Source: Limnoperna fortunei
Taxonomy: Eukaryota; Mollusca; Bivalvia; Mytilida; Modiolidae
DNA length: 64,000 nt
Assembly: GCA_944474755.1 (NCBI GenBank)
Contig: OX104115.1
Location: 55,184,648 to 55,248,647 of the forward strand
Reading direction: 5' to 3'
The notes under the pieces are model-generated. The model was not told the DNA's origin. It made no database searches and saw only the letters and a list, made by a program, of their open reading frames with translations. A program made the translations under genes and the position numbers. This document shows, one piece after another, positions 25,448-31,539 of the stretch. Each line of letters begins with the position of its first letter. Position 1 is the first letter of the stretch.

Positions 25448-26291
25448 TTTTTTTTATTTTTTTTTTCATTATACAGTTCACATTCCTCAGCAAAATTATC
25501 TGAATCAAGTTACCGATCCTAAACCCGTAAATTTCGTCGCATTAGCGCAATTGCACTCCACCTTCCGTACTTTTACAAAGTACACCTACTTAAGATGGTC
25601 AAACTTTGAAAGCACAAAGTAAAAGACATAATATAATTACATGTTATTATGTCTCTGCAAGTATTACCATAAGTTATTTCTGTAGCGCCTTAATGTCTCG
25701 TCACAGACTTAAAAACTTGTGTTTAACGATCAAACTAATTTTAGTTAGAAACAATCGAATGAATACAAACATATTTAGATTTATTAATGTTACATAAGCA
25801 ACAGTTAAGACACACAAAACCATAGATGTCTCCTGACGCAATTGACAGGGATCGACAGCTTTTCCTTTAGTTATATTTTATTGCGCGGACGCAATGTTAT
25901 CATAAAACATTGCCGAAATGTAGCTTAAATATGTCTGAAGTTCGAGGATTCTTGTGGGTTTAAATAAACAGTGCACACAGGACGAATTTGTTAGTGTGGC
26001 AAAGAGGAGAAACTGCAAAAGATCACATGTACTCACCGGTACTTGGTTAAAATATGAAACTATTATCGGAAGCTCGGTCGCTTTTTTCATCTTTTTTATT
26101 CGTTCATTTCTCTTTCTTAGTTGAAGCAGACGATTTGTAACTTCCTTTCTGTTTCTTGTTTCAATGTCTCGTGCATTTTGCCACACGCGTTCTTTACGAG
26201 CTACATGAATATTCGCCAATGACCGTCTGACGAGTTGTATGCTTCTAATTGGAACAAGAGGCATTGATCGGCGTATGTCCACTTCAGTCAT
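849..26291 (-). CDS. CNBD2-like: Gene B: CNBD2-like cyclic-nucleotide-binding protein, 3'-partial, 13 exons in the window
   Basis: This gene is a paralogue of gene A and lies directly downstream of it in the same orientation. The 13 exons give about 464 residues in one continuous frame before the window ends. Residues 1-133 are a basic coiled-coil-like start followed by a Glu-rich segment. Residues 134-219 match the pre-CNB helical region of gene A, 220-350 form a cyclic-nucleotide-binding (CNB) domain, and about 390-464 begin a second CNB-like half. The phosphate-binding cassette reads FGEEDLICGCARRSTV: the Glu (321) and Arg (330) that normally contact the cyclic phosphate are present, but the hydrophobic residues between them are replaced by acidic ones, so binding is uncertain. 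The start is the ATG at 26,291; the frame is open about 24 nt further upstream, but only to a TTG codon. Family knowledge: mouse CNBD2 (CRIS) binds cAMP and acts in sperm. Function in this animal is inferred. Confidence 0.85.
994..1479. other. Gene B intron 12, no further feature
   Basis: AT-rich intron sequence with no repeat family, RNA gene or open frame that I recognise. Confidence 0.6.
1480..1540 (-). CDS. CNBD2-like: Gene B exon 12
   Basis: 61 nt coding YGRLMVKDSNDVEWIYVIKS after one base that completes the previous codon. It matches RGLLLCKDSNSTEWVYIIKT of gene A almost residue for residue, the first strands of the second CNB-like half. Acceptor TTGAACAG, donor TCG|GTACGT. The aligned exon in gene A does not have the intron that follows here. 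Confidence 0.9.
1541..2062. other. Gene B intron 11, no further feature
   Basis: AT-rich intron. I see no repeat family, RNA gene or coding potential in it. Confidence 0.6.
2063..2140 (-). CDS. CNBD2-like: Gene B exon 11
   Basis: 78 nt in frame with the exons on both sides. It includes NEVLRHFPLEKLAENPGTW and ends VLKYK. It aligns with the stretch of gene A exon 6 that runs from FLRSINILNGWPIECLP to FTFFR, the helix and linker after the first CNB domain. Acceptor TTTTCTAG, donor CAA|GTAAGC. Confidence 0.85.
2367..2431 (-). CDS. CNBD2-like: Gene B exon 10
   Basis: 65 nt, starting in phase 0. It begins DYMDIFDMAADSNDERN and aligns with DDFIEIFMPIEKDQEPEHI in gene A, the C-terminal helix of the first CNB domain. 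Acceptor TTGAATAG, donor TGCAG|GTAAAA. An inner acceptor at exon 11 had to be chosen so that the phases join. Confidence 0.85.
2432..4073. other. Gene B intron 9, no recognised element
   Basis: A 1.6-kb AT-rich intron. I could not assign any repeat family, RNA or coding sequence in it. Confidence 0.5.
4074..4157 (-). CDS. CNBD2-like: Gene B exon 9: phosphate-binding cassette of the first CNB domain
   Basis: 84 nt, 28 codons, phase 0 at both ends. It reads EEDLICGCARRSTVITRHEV and ends ELLFLHRF. Aligned with gene A (ELALMHGSKRTATV), the Glu at its first codon and the Arg at residue 330 of the protein occupy the cyclic-phosphate-contact positions of CNB domains. The LAL of gene A is EDL here. 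Acceptor TTTTAAAG, donor TTC|GTGAGT. Confidence 0.9.
4499..4560 (-). CDS. CNBD2-like: Gene B exon 8
   Basis: 62 nt: two bases finishing a codon, then ITKPEGRRNTEEIHPGDKFG. It matches VLTKGNSFG and the preceding strand in gene A exon 5, but with four fewer codons. Acceptor TTTTTCAG, donor GGG|GTAAGT. Confidence 0.9.
5529..5866. repeat. Two-copy perfect tandem duplication, 169-bp unit
   Basis: Copy 1 covers 5529-5697 and copy 2 covers 5698-5866. I found no mismatch by eye, so the duplication is recent, or it is an assembly artefact at a haplotype junction. It lies inside intron 7 of gene B. Confidence 0.95.
5978..6105. mobile_element. Foldback (palindromic) element
   Basis: Arms of about 30 bp (tttttgatatcatatgcatt and its complement) flank a GC-richer centre with CTCGAGCCTGCGGCTC. 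The design resembles the palindromes at 15.9, 24.5 and 38.5 kb: long AT-rich arms around a short GC-rich core. It is probably a non-autonomous DNA element; no target duplication was established. Confidence 0.7.
7192..7265 (-). CDS. CNBD2-like: Gene B exon 7: barrel strands of the first CNB domain
   Basis: 74 nt, exactly the length and phases of gene A exon 4. It reads YNHNRVILREGLAPDGIYFN and then ISGT, matching RVIIRQG, FYFIISGT in gene A. Donor ACCT|GTAAGT, acceptor ATTGCCAG. It is the clean counterpart of the gene A exon whose end became a minisatellite: no tandem copies are present here. Confidence 0.92.
7266..7786. other. Gene B intron 6 (GC-AG type), no further feature
   Basis: The intron begins with GCAAGT instead of GT and ends with CCAG. 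Apart from a short CA run near 7580 it is plain AT-rich sequence. Confidence 0.7.
7787..7878 (-). CDS. CNBD2-like: Gene B exon 6
   Basis: 92 nt coding VVKCLKSMSKQFREYPFAVQ and ending RKIVQHSFYD. It matches FSEFPITMQRSLVRVGWYE of gene A, the helix that leads into the first CNB barrel. The donor is GACAG|GCAAGT, a non-canonical GC site with an otherwise perfect context. Only this choice keeps the frame with exon 7 and gives a total (exons 5+6 = 167 nt) equal to gene A exon 3. Confidence 0.9.
7965..8217 (+). mobile_element. Full-length tRNA-derived SINE with 13-bp target duplication
   Basis: The 5' part has pol III promoter boxes: A box TGGCCGAGTGG and B box GGGTTCTAGTC, spaced as in a tRNA with a long variable arm (Leu/Ser-like). 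A tRNA-unrelated body follows and ends near CCATTTTAAA. The 13-bp sequence CACTCTCATTAGG occurs directly before (7952-7964) and after (8218-8230) it, showing insertion by retrotransposition. It sits in intron 5 of gene B and is the reference copy for the fragments listed below. Confidence 0.93.
8437..8486. repeat. Poly-T tract
   Basis: A nearly pure T run interrupted by a few G, in intron 5 of gene B. Confidence 0.95.
8985..9059 (-). CDS. CNBD2-like: Gene B exon 5
   Basis: 75 nt, 25 codons, phase 0 at both ends: GMFTDEIRAIMQQKPGTRKQ, then DKVDE. It corresponds to the first half of gene A exon 3 (LSNEAKSVLSMDPDDRTDDQ). Acceptor TATTTCAG, donor GAG|GTAAGA. Confidence 0.88.
9385..9490 (+). mobile_element. 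SINE 3' fragment
   Basis: It starts at the CTTCTGTACTCCGGCTTCCT part of the SINE body and ends at CAAACAAAC. The promoter half is missing, and a run of 11 C interrupts it near 9403. Confidence 0.7.
9605..9790 (-). mobile_element. Degenerate SINE-related fragment
   Basis: It contains the reverse-strand landmarks GGTGTTTTACGCAACTTT, GGCGTCCAG and GTCGAGCACTCCTTGCC. It is diverged and lacks intact pol III boxes. Confidence 0.55.
10310..10470 (+). mobile_element. 3' end of a non-LTR retroposon
   Basis: It ends AACAAAATAAACAATTCTG followed by a TTCTG-type short tail. The same sequence occurs reverse-complemented at about 46,275-46,440. Two dispersed copies sharing one 3' terminus with a simple tail indicate LINE-type retrotransposition; no reverse transcriptase frame remains. 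Confidence 0.65.
11518..11704 (-). CDS. CNBD2-like: Gene B exon 4
   Basis: 187 nt: one base finishing a Ser codon, then 62 codons (LLVDSVAQESWFALLDNLIA at the start, FDLSNYTQQKQSE at the end). It aligns loosely with the C-terminal half of gene A exon 2 (FDPGDYKAKRE). Acceptor TTATTCAG, donor GAG|GTACGT. Together with exons 1-3 it brings the coding length to 657 nt, exactly the value in gene A at the same point. Confidence 0.88.
12511..12581 (-). CDS. CNBD2-like: Gene B exon 3
   Basis: 71 nt coding PYVKFRRLARAVKMLIQVCH and VCK, then two bases of the next codon. It is the counterpart of PLVRFKRAVKNVQTLLKATV in gene A and begins in the same phase after CAG. Acceptor TTTTCAG, donor AAAAG|GTAAAA. 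Confidence 0.9.
12685..12800 (-). mobile_element. SINE 5' fragment, reverse orientation
   Basis: It retains GTGATCAACAGTCAGTAGTA and CTCTGCCACCGATGCCC, the complement of the tRNA-like head of the SINE. The 3' body is missing. Confidence 0.65.
13630..13796 (+). mobile_element. Retroposon 3' tail with TTGTC repeats
   Basis: The sequence GAGACTAATAAAGTATTTG leads directly into four or five TTGTC units. A short tandem tail next to an AATAAA-like signal is typical of CR1/RTE-like LINE 3' ends. No coding part remains. Confidence 0.55.
15045..15185 (-). mobile_element. Degenerate SINE fragment
   Basis: It has reverse-strand landmarks: a gap-riddled body, GGTGGAGTCGAATACACTCT and CGGCCACCTTAACTATCTTA. 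Confidence 0.55.
15880..16030. mobile_element. Imperfect foldback element
   Basis: Arms of about 35 bp (ATATATTGGCTAATCCATAT and its imperfect complement) surround a GC-rich centre with GAGACGGAGTCGAGCG. It has the same architecture as the palindromes at 6.0, 24.5 and 38.5 kb. Confidence 0.65.
17820..18115. repeat. Diverged two-copy direct repeat inside the large repeat
   Basis: TGTTCTACGGGGAAATAACA and the following 100 bp recur with changes as TGTTCTATGGAGCAATAACA, about 180 bp further on. Confidence 0.65.
19540..19660. repeat. GC-rich nested hairpins at the end of the large repeat
   Basis: Two direct TTTTGATCACGTGA motifs are followed by the hairpin GCGGGCAG-CTTCG-CTGCCCGC and by GCGAGC-TGT-GCTCGC. 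The block around GCCGTAGAGCTC recurs in reverse complement at 55,228-55,275. It probably marks a terminus of the mobile family. Confidence 0.65.
19728..19792. repeat. Near-perfect palindrome
   Basis: ACATGTCTGACAGGGTGACA and its exact complement are separated by a short spacer (GTAAAAT). It could form a 20-bp stem hairpin. Confidence 0.9.
19805..19865. repeat. Short inverted repeat
   Basis: GAATTAACTAGTCCA and TGGACTAGTTAATTA form complementary arms about 25 bp apart. Confidence 0.75.
20780..21000 (-). mobile_element. SINE copy, reverse orientation, degenerate
   Basis: The complement of the tRNA-like head is recognisable (GGTGATCAACAGTAAATTAA, ACCTTAACCATTCGGCCACC), as is AACTGGCAATCATTGTC of the body. 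The reverse B box is GCTCGAACAC. Confidence 0.75.
21484..21627 (-). CDS. CNBD2-like: Gene B exon 2: acidic segment
   Basis: 144 nt, 48 codons, phase 0. It begins FCEMNDPELIRMDTPTKELW and ends in a Glu run (IEEESEEEEEEPEEEEQ), a low-complexity, probably disordered linker. The donor CAG|GTAAAG is good. The acceptor (GGAG before TTT) is weak but is the one that fits the phase. A stronger-looking AG at 21,605 (ATCCAG) would shift the frame relative to exon 1, so the 5' boundary is less sure than the rest. Confidence 0.7.
23180..23275. repeat. Short tandem motif TTTTGTCCG
   Basis: Four or five imperfect units of about 20 bp each carry TTTTGTCCG or TTTTATCCG. Confidence 0.75.
23297..23398. mobile_element. 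MITE-like inverted repeat
   Basis: AATAATTCACGGAGGC and GCCTCCGTGAATTATT are perfect terminal inverted repeats around about 70 bp. A diverged copy lies at 590-725. Confidence 0.75.
24452..24578. mobile_element. Foldback element
   Basis: The inner arms CAAGATGCTATATTGCA / TGCAATATAGCATCTTG are exact complements. The outer arms (AGGGTTATTGCATGAGTATT and its complement) are imperfect. The loop is short (TTCACAAGCTCG). Confidence 0.8.
25300..25475. repeat. TTAA then TTTA microsatellite
   Basis: AATT/TTAA units grade into about 25 perfect TTTA units and end in a T-rich tract. It lies in intron 1 of gene B. Confidence 0.97.
26037..26291 (-). CDS. CNBD2-like: Gene B exon 1 (start codon exon)
   Basis: 255 nt, 85 codons. 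It begins MTEVDIRRSMPLVPIRSIQL and continues with a strongly basic helix (RNRKEVTNRLLQLRKRNERI), a likely coiled coil. The first ATG of the open frame is at 26,291; only a TTG lies upstream in frame. Donor CCG|GTGAGT, phase 0. It shares no visible similarity with exon 1 of gene A, so the N termini of the paralogues have diverged or were swapped. Confidence 0.8.
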
Positions 26292-27165
26292 TTTTGTTTT
26301 ATGAAAGTTTAACAAAGTGTGTTTCCTTCCGTATCATGTGTGCTAAGCGAAATCTGTAAGGCAAAATGTAGTATTTAGTCGATACATATCAAGTATTTTT
26401 AATACATATCCCCCCACCCCACCCCCCACCCCCCGCTCATAAAGTGTATAGTGTAGTCGTGTGTGATCATTTGAATAGATGTTTGTTTTACGTCCATCGA
26501 GAAATATTTTAGATATATTCAGGACGAGAACAAGTTAACATATAACAAATCAGTGGAACAGGGACATAGCTAACTGGGGAAATATTCTTTTTATAATGGC
26601 TACAATTAGCTAAATCATAGGTCTTATAGCGCATGCGTAACACTCTAAAAAACCTTACCCAGTCACGCTTAACTTGACAAGTCCCCAAACAAGAGGGTCA
26701 CGCATAACCTCCACCAGATGACGCGCTGAAGAGGAGCTCTGATGGTAAAGCCCAGTCAACCTAGCCGAGTTATTATTTGATATAAATAACGTACACTAGT
26801 ACTGTTTCTTTATTCCACACCGTCTAGCAGCTTCTATTTGGGAGATTCGTTATAGTAAATTTGAGCTAAATCAGTTTACATTTTAAGAAAATCCATAAAC
26901 TAGTGGAAGAAAATATCGACAAATTTTTGGCCAACTGTAGCGTTTATAAAGAAAATAACAGATTTGTCAAATGATCCACATGCTAAAAAAGGACATAACG
27001 CCTTCACGTGAGAAGTAAACTTAACAATACGAAAACAACAAAATTTTATCGGCGGTAAATCAAAAGGTGATTTTATCAAATTGCTCAATGAATGGCTGAT
27101 TGAACAAACATTCATAGAGGGGTATTTTCGATTTACCCTATGCATTCGTTGATATTTGCATAAAT
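26292..27165. other. Gene B 5' flank
   Basis: This holds the presumed 5' UTR and promoter region. A C-rich tract lies at about 26,409-26,435. I see no TATA box or other site that I would defend. Confidence 0.4.
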
Positions 27166-27624
27166 TGTAACGGTAGAGCATGAAATAATGACATTGTACA
27201 TTGTCACCACCGGGGATCGAACCCGGGATTTCAGTATTGCCAACCAGCCCTCTAAACAAGTGAGCTAAAAAAAGTACTCCTTTAGCTCAGTCGATTTTGA
27301 CTGGCTATATACCTACTACGTGCTAAAACGAAGATATGCCTCCTGTTACTCTCTTCCCCCTTACAAAGACTCATCATACTCGTGATGATTCACAACAAAC
27401 CAGACAATTCCTCCATGTGGGTTTTTAGTTGGGCGCCAAATGTAACGGTAGAGCATGAAATAATGACATTGTACATTGTCACCACCGGGGATCGAACCCG
27501 GGATTTCAGTATTGCCAGTCAGCCCTCTAACCAAGTGAGCTAAAGAAGTACTCCGTTAGCTCAGTCGATTTTGACTGGCTATATACCTACTACGTGCTAA
27601 AACGAAGATAGGCCTCCTGTTACA
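27166..27624 (-). mobile_element. Miniature LTR element (TRIM-like) with a tRNA-like block in each LTR
   Basis: Two direct repeats of 184-185 bp (27,166-27,350 and 27,441-27,624) differ at only a few sites. Read on the minus strand, each begins TGTAAC (one copy AGTAAC) and ends GTTACA. Only about 90 bp lie between them. Right after the first LTR comes TGGCGCCCAAC, like a tRNA primer-binding site, and right before the second comes a purine tract, AAGGGGGAAGAGAG. These are the marks of a terminal-repeat retrotransposon in miniature, with no coding capacity. Inside each LTR the minus strand has an A-box-like TAGCTCACTTGG and, about 45 bp on, a B box GGTTCGATCCC within a perfect T-arm (CCGGG...CCCGG). 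The acceptor-stem halves do not pair, so it is not a tRNA gene. No convincing 5-bp target duplication was seen. Confidence 0.8.
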
Positions 27625-27787
27625 CTATTAACCAATTAGAACAATGTTCCTTCGAGAAATAGGGAGGAAGATATAGGTTTTTAACCTCAAAGCAAAGTTA
27701 GAATTCAGTAACCAACCTTTCTGATTTGTCAGTAAAAATCTGTTGAATATTCACGAGGACGACAGATAATGGAGTAATGATAAAAGA

Positions 27788-27852
27788 CAAGAGTAACCGA
27801 TGGTTAAACTGTAAGTTGAAAAAAGAATAACCATCGGTTACTCTTGTCTTTC
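27788..27852. repeat. Inverted repeat with long perfect arms
   Basis: ACAAGAGTAACCGATGGTTA and its complement are about 24 bp apart. It could form a stable hairpin. Confidence 0.9.
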
Positions 27853-28342
27853 CAGTAGCCATGTTGGGCTTGAAACATTTATAAATATTCGAAATAATTT
27901 ACTTACAGAAAGCTTTCGTTTCAAATCCTTGTTTCGAAAGATAACTTTAAATAATAATCCAAATACGTAAAAATATCAGAAACAGTGTATGTAAGTCTAA
28001 TAATCCAAACGGTTTCTTAAATAATAACTAAAGGTATTCCAGTAACAGGAAGATTACACGAACTTGTTATAAACCTGTCCTGTTTAATCGGGCTTTAATT
28101 AATCCCTGAACTAAAAAAATGGTTGATAACACTTAGAAGGTGTGAATACACATTCCACTTTTTCTGGCACCTGTCCGCTTGTTAGAAAATGATTATAACA
28201 TTATTTTTACCGTATTTTATTTATTTTTTTACGTATGCCAGTTTTACGGCACAAAACTGGCAGTTCAAGTCAGGGTTATACTAAAGAAATGGGTTATAAC
28301 CCGATCTGATCATTAATTTATTTAAAAAATATATAACTAAGT

Positions 28343-28598
28343 AGAGGAGCCTCGGTTTCCAAGTGGTTAAGGTAGTTAGTCATCTACTATTGATCAGGTG
28401 TCTGTCAACACTGAGGTTGTGTTTTCAAATCGTGCACTTGACTCCAATCTTATTTTACAAAGGTTGCTAGTTTTCTTTAAAATAGTCTGGGGTTTTCATT
28501 GGATTCTGGGGCTTCATCCCTAATAAAACCCTCCATTACCTAGCTGAGAAATTGGTGAAAGGGGTGTTAAACCCCAATCTGACAAACAAACACAATTT
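28343..28598 (+). mobile_element. SINE copy, nearly full length
   Basis: The head is degenerate (TTTCCAAGTGGTTAAGG for the A box and GTTTTCAAATCG for the B box) and the body is complete to GACAAACAAAC. AT-rich flanks (TTTAAAAAATATATAA left, TTTAAAATATATA right) look like an imperfect target duplication. Confidence 0.85.
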
Positions 28599-29161
28599 AA
28601 AATATATACATTAATTTTAAGTTGGAAGTGTCATAGATTTAACACGGGACTTAAACTTTATAAAGGGGAGCTAACCTAAACACAAATATCTCAATTGAAT
28701 TAATCACTACAAGACAAAATTACGAATTAAGGGTATGCATATACAGCAGGCTAAATTATGTGTCACTCTAAACTCTCCGTACAAATGTTTGGTTTCCAAA
28801 TTAAGCCATATTTTTTTACAATTTGGTTTTTGTTTGTTTTCCTTTTTTTTTCAATACCAGTTCATTTCCATGTGGTTACTCCAGCAGCAACTTCCGAATG
28901 AATTCAAATGACTGTTTTTTATTATACACTTACTTACAGATTTTCGTGTTCTTTTAAAATAAATTACCCTTTTGTAGAATTTGAAAAAGCATAGACCCAT
29001 TGTAGCCGATAAAAAGTAATATTTGTTATTTCCGTTTCCACATTTGATAAATCGTTAAATTTATTCTCGTCCTTCTTACCGCTGTACGTTTACCCTAGTG
29101 CCTGTTCATATAGCAGTGTTCAAGTTGTATGAACCCTATCCTCTGTATTTTAACAATAAAA

Positions 29162-29240
29162 TGAAACACAAACATTGTCACGTATACACAAACATTGTTC
29201 ACGTATACACAAACATTGTTCGCGTCTACACAAACATTGT
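29162..29240. repeat. 22-bp tandem repeat, four copies
   Basis: The unit is about ACACAAACATTGTTCACGTA with small changes. Confidence 0.85.
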
Positions 29241-29365
29241 TGTATAAAAATTTTAGTTACAACCACAATAATCTTTTAGCCCCATTCACCTTCGCCAAAT
29301 AATAATAATATAGTCGGTCTTTGATTCTGTAGCAAGACTAACAAAGATTTTGTCTGTTTGATTAT

Positions 29366-29627
29366 TTTCTTTGTTTGAATGGTGTTTAACGCCACTTTCA
29401 TCCATTTTTTCAGCTGTCCAGTTTTGGTATTGGGGAGGAAGCCGAAGTACCAGGAGAAAACCCCCGACCTGCAGGAAGGGAACTAACTGGCAATCATTTT
29501 CAATTAAGATTCGGGTCGAGTACATCATGCCTGCAGTGAGACTCGGACCCGCAATCTCAGTGTTCACAGACCACGTGATCAATAGTAGACGAACTACCTT
29601 AACCACTCTGCCACCGAATACCCTTCT
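29366..29627 (-). mobile_element. SINE copy, reverse orientation, full length
   Basis: It has complete landmarks: GGTGTTTAACGCCACTTT at the 3' end, then CCAGTTTTGGTATTGGGGAG, the reverse B box GACTCGGACCC and the reverse A-box region ACCTTAACCACTCTGCCACC. Confidence 0.88.
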
Positions 29628-29745
29628 GTCTGTTTGAATGGGGTTTAAGATCACTTTCAGCAAATGTTCAGCTATATTATTTTTATTTGAAGAAGAAGTC
29701 CGGGGTACCCGGTGAAAGTCCCCAATTGGCTCGAGTTCGCAATGA
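29628..29745 (-). mobile_element. Second SINE fragment abutting the previous one
   Basis: It restarts with TGTTTGAATGGGGTTTAAG and carries about 110 bp of the 3' body (CCGGGGTACCCGGTGAAAG). It is truncated before the promoter half. Confidence 0.65.
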
Positions 29746-30835
29746 ACAGGAAAGTCAAAATTCATAAAACAAATTTATCAAGGAACCATCAATTAACCAA
29801 TAAAAATACAAAGAATAATAGCGGCTGCCGATCTTTGAAAAGAAACCAGTTTAAAGAGTATTCAAACAACAATATATAAAATGTGAATATCTTACCGTTT
29901 ATTGAGCCAGTACTACGGAAATTTACATTGAAAAGGTGGGAGAACATGGATACCTCGATTGTTTCCGATCTTAGCTTAAGACTAATGCGCCACGTAGATT
30001 ACGAATTTAATACTTTAATATTTTCTTTACACTAGTGATATCATGTAAAAAGGAAGGGTTTAATTTTATATTTATAAATGGGTTAACATTGATTGACACC
30101 GAAGGTCTTGATCCCCGTAATCGCAAAACTTATTACAAAACTTAAATCTTTTAATACGAAGTCTCGGTACAAAAATTAAGCCTCCGTTATTATTAAAAAA
30201 ACGTACATCAACTAAAAAGGGAATGCTTACAAGAACAATAGTACTGTTATGACATCATTTTACCTTTGACCTAATTTAATAATCGGAAAATAGACTATGT
30301 TATCACTAGAGGTGATAAATCTCTATCTTACCCCAAATAAATTGTTCGTCACAGGGAAAAAAGTATTGAAGGTAGAGTCCACTTAGTAGGATAAAAACCT
30401 CTTACACGAACTTTTAATTATCTACATGTATTATAGACTCAAGAGAGAACTGTTTGTTGTCTGGTAAATAGAAAGCACGAGCCACAGGAAACGGCACTAT
30501 ATCTCTCCAGACGGTACTATAGGAAAATTGTTGCCTAGGTAGAAGTCCATAATATTAAAGGTATGGTAACTGGATAATATCGGAAACCTTAATTAAAGCT
30601 TGACAAAATTTAAAAGGGGGATAATTCTTGCTGAAACGACTATCAAAAAACAAGTATTTATGACACTATAGTATAGTACAATTGTATACTACTCAGGAGG
30701 GATTTTAGAAACCTAGTGTAGTCCACTGTTGCTTATATAATGCCAGTACTATTCACAACAAACAGTCAAACAAATTGTTTAATACAAAATGTTTATTTAT
30801 GTTACTATACGTAATGTGTTTGATTAGTTTTGTTT

Positions 30836-30993
30836 GTTTAAGTAGTGCGGGTTTAACGTTCCTACATCAATTCTTCATCTATATGATGGCGTACAGTCTT
30901 TGTAACCTTCTACAGAAAAACTGGTAAACCTTGTCAATCAAAGTTGTAGTCGAGCACGCCTTGCCCGAATTAGGGCTCGAAACCAGCAACTTC
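30836..30993 (-). mobile_element. SINE fragment cut by the hAT element
   Basis: GGGTTTAACGTTCCTACATC through GTCGAGCACGCCTTGCCCGA matches the reverse SINE. It ends exactly at the left terminus of the hAT transposon at 30,994. Confidence 0.65.
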
Positions 30994-31197
30994 CAGTGGC
31001 GTAGCCACGATTTTTAAAGCTGTAAGCAGGGGGTCTGGGGGGCTGAAGCCCCCCACAAGCTGAACAGAATTTGGAAGTCGAAGGATGACTTTGGCCTTCT
31101 CCAGGCACTTTTACCCACACATTTCGCTATTGAAGTAATGATTAAAAATGCACAAAAACATGAATATCAGATAGTAAGTTATCACAGCCAGCTTTGA

Positions 31198-31296
31198 TTT
31201 TTTTAGGGTTTTTTTTCTTTTTTTTCTTTTTTCTCTCTTTTTTTCTTTTTTTTTCATTTTTTCTTTTTTTTTATTTTTTTTTTTATTTTTTAAAAC
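31198..31296. repeat. T-rich low-complexity tract
   Basis: About 100 bp of T runs broken by C, downstream of the transposase frame within the hAT element. The long Phe-rich frame on the plus strand here is an artefact of it. Confidence 0.95.
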
Positions 31297-31539
31297 TTTT
31301 TAAACAGTTATCTGAGAGTTATCTTCAAGACATTGGTGCAAACAGGGACCATTCATATAGGGTCCCCTGGCGAAAATACAACTGGGTATACTCAATAAGT
31401 CTGAGTCTGAGTATATAAAAAAACTCCACTAGTGATAACACAAAGAAGATCGACGAGAAAGTCAGAACAACCCCAAATCTTGATCACTGACTTGAAACAC
31501 AACCATTCAATCTACTTCAAACTGTAATAATCGACCAGC

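Larger units (their letters stand above)
21628..26036. other. Gene B intron 1, repeat-bearing
   Basis: The intron contains the repeat related to 372-725 (22,963-23,400), short TTTTGTCCG repeats (23,180-23,275), a foldback (24,452-24,578) and a TTAA/TTTA microsatellite (25,300-25,470). No other coding sequence was seen. Confidence 0.6.

Noticed and set aside
26900..27259. 119-codon minus-strand frame
   Set aside because: It overlaps one LTR of the miniature element; its IPGSIPGGD part is just the translated B box.
27450..27560. tRNA gene inside the LTR
   Set aside because: The T-arm and boxes are present, but the acceptor-stem halves do not pair and no proper anticodon arm forms.
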